A stretch of DNA of 44,293 nucleotides from NCBI GenBank assembly GCA_002338515.1, contig DDIL01000057.1, forward strand, positions 45,571 to 89,863, read 5' to 3'. The stretch is from Glaciecola sp. UBA1851. Its GTDB lineage: Bacteria > Pseudomonadota > Gammaproteobacteria > Enterobacterales > Alteromonadaceae. The notes beneath the pieces are model-generated. The model was given only the letters and a program-made list of their open reading frames with translations. It was not told where the DNA came from and did not search any database. Positions within the stretch are counted from its first letter, which is position 1, and each line of letters starts with the position of its first letter. The position numbers and the translations under genes are program-made. This document shows positions 42,194 to 44,293 of this stretch, piece after piece.

Positions 42194-43945
42194 ATGCGCC
42201 GCTTTAAGTTTACATTAACCCTTACTGGGTTTGTCGCATCAATAATGATTTTTACAACATTACTGATAGGTTGTGGTTCTGAATCAACGACCCAAGCAAC
42301 AGAGCAAAGCGAGTTAAATAATTTAAGCGCGAGTCAAAGCAAAGAGATAGATAAGCTTTTCGCTAATTACGATGACATTAATGCACCTGGGGCGGCCATA
42401 GCAGTATTAAAAGATGGTGAAATTGTATTCAAAAAAGGATATGGCAGCGCAAATTTAGAATACGATATTCCAGTTACGTCATCTACTGTTTTTCATGTTG
42501 CATCTGTATCAAAGCAATTTACTGTTTTTGCCATTCTATTATTAGCAGAAGAGGGAAAATTAAGCTTTGATGACGACATTCGCACATACGTCCCGGAGGT
42601 TCCAGACTTTGGCGAAACCATTACGTTACGACATTTGGCGTCGCACACTAGTGGACTAAGAGACCAATGGAACTTACTTGTAATGGCAGGATGGCGTTTT
42701 GATGACGTAATTACCACTGAACATGTTTTAAAACTTGTTGCCAACCAAAAAGAGCTTAACTTTTCGCCAGGCGAAGAATATTTATATAGCAATACAGGTT
42801 TTACTTTAATGGCAGAAGTTGTGGCGCGCGTGTCAGGGCAATCTTTTGCAGAATTTACACAAGAAAACATGTTTACCCCACTCAATATGTCTAATACACT
42901 TTTTTATGATGATCACCAACGCATCGTAAAAAACCGTGCATATTCATACTCCAATACCGACAACGGCTTTCAAAAAAGCGTGTTGAGTTATGCCAATGCC
43001 GGCGCAACCAGTTTATTTACCACGGTAGAAGATATTAGTTTATGGGCACAAAACTTTGCTGAACCTAAAGTGGGAACAAAAGCCATCATTGAGCAAATGA
43101 ATACACTTGCTAGGTTAAATAACGGCGATACTTTTGGAGGAGCCTATGGGCAGTTTATTAGCCAGCACAAAGGTATTGAATATATTCAACACGGAGGTGC
43201 TGATGCGGGCTATAGAACATTTTTCGCTCGTTTCCCCGAACATAATTTGGCTGTATCGGTATTTAATAATGCGTCAAACGCTAATCCACGTGCCTTAGCC
43301 CTTGATGTGGCAGATATATTTCTTAAAGATCAAATAAATACTGCGTCCAATAGCGATACAACCGCTTCTAACATTACTCCTGATCAATTTATCGAACTTG
43401 ATGAATCCTCATTGCGTGTATTTGAAGGGCATTATTGGAATGAAGAGGAATTTTATTCACGTGAAATGTATATCAACGAATCTGGCGTTCTGATGTATTC
43501 AAGAGGACCAGGAAATGAAAGTGAATTAGCTCCAATTAGCAAAAATACTTTTAAGATGCTTAATATTGACGTTGATTTATTCGTTACCTTTGAACAAAGG
43601 GAAAATGAAAAGGTGATGCTTGTTACGATAGAAGAAGACGATCCTATTATTTCGGTTGGCTATGTTCCTCTAGACGCCACCGAACAAGCTTTAGAAGAAT
43701 ATGCAGGCAAATATTACAGCGAAGAGTTAAGCACCTACTATCATTTAATCCCTTCAGAAACTGGTTTAATCGTTAGTCACTATCGTCACTCTGATCAAAT
43801 AATTACACCTATAAAAGATGATGCATTCACTTCCGACATGTGGGTCTTAAATAAAATTGTTTTTGAACGGGATAATGAACAGGCAATTAGTGGATTTAGG
43901 GTTACGAATGGCAGGGTTCGAGACCTACTTTTTGAAAAGCTATAA
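42194..43945 (+). CDS. serine hydrolase of the class C beta-lactamase/PBP fold, lipoprotein
   Basis: A 583-residue lipoprotein (lipobox LIGC, Cys27) of the beta-lactamase-fold serine hydrolases (S12/AmpC type). The catalytic SxxK is SVSK (Ser104-Lys107), the tyrosine motif is YSN (Tyr198), and the third motif is HGG (near 330), all in the right order. The C-terminal ~170 residues form an extra beta-rich domain of lipocalin type, often seen in these enzymes. It may be a periplasmic D-amino-acid amidase, esterase or peptidase; resistance function cannot be inferred. It follows the aminotransferase gene by 87 bases. Confidence 0.88.
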   Translation: MRRFKFTLTLTGFVASIMIFTTLLIGCGSESTTQATEQSELNNLSASQSKEIDKLFANYDDINAPGAAIAVLKDGEIVFKKGYGSANLEYDIPVTSSTVFHVASVSKQFTVFAILLLAEEGKLSFDDDIRTYVPEVPDFGETITLRHLASHTSGLRDQWNLLVMAGWRFDDVITTEHVLKLVANQKELNFSPGEEYLYSNTGFTLMAEVVARVSGQSFAEFTQENMFTPLNMSNTLFYDDHQRIVKNRAYSYSNTDNGFQKSVLSYANAGATSLFTTVEDISLWAQNFAEPKVGTKAIIEQMNTLARLNNGDTFGGAYGQFISQHKGIEYIQHGGADAGYRTFFARFPEHNLAVSVFNNASNANPRALALDVADIFLKDQINTASNSDTTASNITPDQFIELDESSLRVFEGHYWNEEEFYSREMYINESGVLMYSRGPGNESELAPISKNTFKMLNIDVDLFVTFEQRENEKVMLVTIEEDDPIISVGYVPLDATEQALEEYAGKYYSEELSTYYHLIPSETGLIVSHYRHSDQIITPIKDDAFTSDMWVLNKIVFERDNEQAISGFRVTNGRVRDLLFEKL

Positions 43946-44066
43946 TTGAAGTTTAATTCAAAGTCTTTCCAAGCTCGCGATACTATAACTCATTAGTTTG
44001 TGAATAATCGCAAGCTACCCAGTTGCGGGTGTGTTCTGTAATACAACTTTAAAATATCCCAAGTCA

Positions 44067-44084
44067 CTCCCACGAAAGTGGGGG
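44067..44084. repeat. REP-like hairpin
   Basis: CTCCCAC-GAAA-GTGGGGG forms a strong stem with a GAAA tetraloop. The surrounding TCACTCCCACGAAAGTGGG is close to the widespread REP-like repeat with core TCCCGCGAAAGCGGGA found in many gammaproteobacteria. It is extragenic, 122 bases after the hydrolase gene. One copy is visible here. Confidence 0.55.
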
Positions 44085-44134
44085 CCTCCAACAACACAAG
44101 AAATGTTCAAACAATAATATGATTCACTCAGCCT

Positions 44135-44293
44135 TTAATAGAGAAGAGTAAGAATAAGGCTAGTCACCACCCACGCCGCAATAAAGAACTGTTTACTATA
44201 TTTGGCGGCTGCTATTAACGCCAAAATAGTGATGACACAATACATTAGCTCATATCTACCAGATACACCAATGAACAAGCATAAAACTAAGAC
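44135..44293 (-). CDS. 3' end of a small polytopic membrane protein gene (partial)
   Basis: The minus strand is open from the right edge to a TAA at 44135-44137, giving the last 52 residues. They are very hydrophobic, with two membrane-spanning segments separated by a short KYSKQF loop, and end in LLY. Continuous frame and hydrophobic composition support a real gene truncated by the window. It could not be assigned to a family. Confidence 0.6.
   Translation of the reverse strand, partial: VLVLCLFIGVSGRYELMYCVITILALIAAAKYSKQFFIAAWVVTSLILTLLY

Noticed and set aside
42493..42885. Open frame of 130 codons antisense to the serine hydrolase
   Set aside because: It is the mirror of a well-supported gene with catalytic motifs. 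Its composition (many S, K, C) is typical of antisense shadows.

Overview
The window looks like chromosomal DNA from a marine gammaproteobacterium of the Alteromonadales (Alteromonas / Paraglaciecola / Colwellia type). The reasons are the low GC content, the many lipoproteins, a PEP-CTERM-like exported protein, a PhoX phosphatase, a PqiABC system and a lipoprotein alpha-amylase. The genus is an inference. I found no rRNA, tRNA, phage, IS transposase or CRISPR array.

Layout. (1) 1-2.4 kb: a possible gene tail, a PEP-CTERM-like exported protein, then tatABC, all except the tail on the minus strand. (2) 2.5-4.6 kb: phoX, a Tat-exported phosphatase directly upstream of tatABC, preceded by an unusually long phased PhoB-box array. 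(3) 5-13 kb, plus strand: a 1530-residue membrane protein with PAS domains and a ~700-residue coiled coil but no kinase, an unassigned permease, a 47-residue membrane protein and a lipoprotein aspartyl protease with a PDZ-like domain. A minus-strand M1 aminopeptidase lipoprotein follows. (4) 15.3-32.2 kb: thirteen envelope genes in two convergent arms, five on plus and eight on minus. They encode LPP20/FlgP-like and FlgT-like proteins, CsgG-like proteins, two MltC-like lytic transglycosylases, an 11-repeat Fn3 protein and a GNA1162-like/beta-helix lipoprotein. (5) 32.4-35.1 kb: a PlsC-like acyltransferase and a GH13 amylase. (6) 35.6-39.1 kb: a pqi operon in which PqiA is encoded as two half-proteins. 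(7) 39.2-44.3 kb: small membrane proteins, an SRPBCC protein, a 199-bp nested palindrome, a Tat-exported HisC-like aminotransferase, a class C beta-lactamase-fold hydrolase, a REP-like hairpin and a truncated membrane gene.

The most interesting part is region 4. Its families are those that build outer-membrane rings: FlgT, FlgO and FlgP of sheathed flagella, CsgG of curli export, and the CsgG/DUF4810/GNA1162 operon. They occur here with two peptidoglycan-cutting enzymes but no flagellar, curli or known secretion genes. I infer an uncharacterised envelope-spanning or surface-assembly apparatus. Family assignments were made by eye from motifs and need profile searches. Where a later in-frame start has a better ribosome binding site or signal peptide, I give that start and say so.
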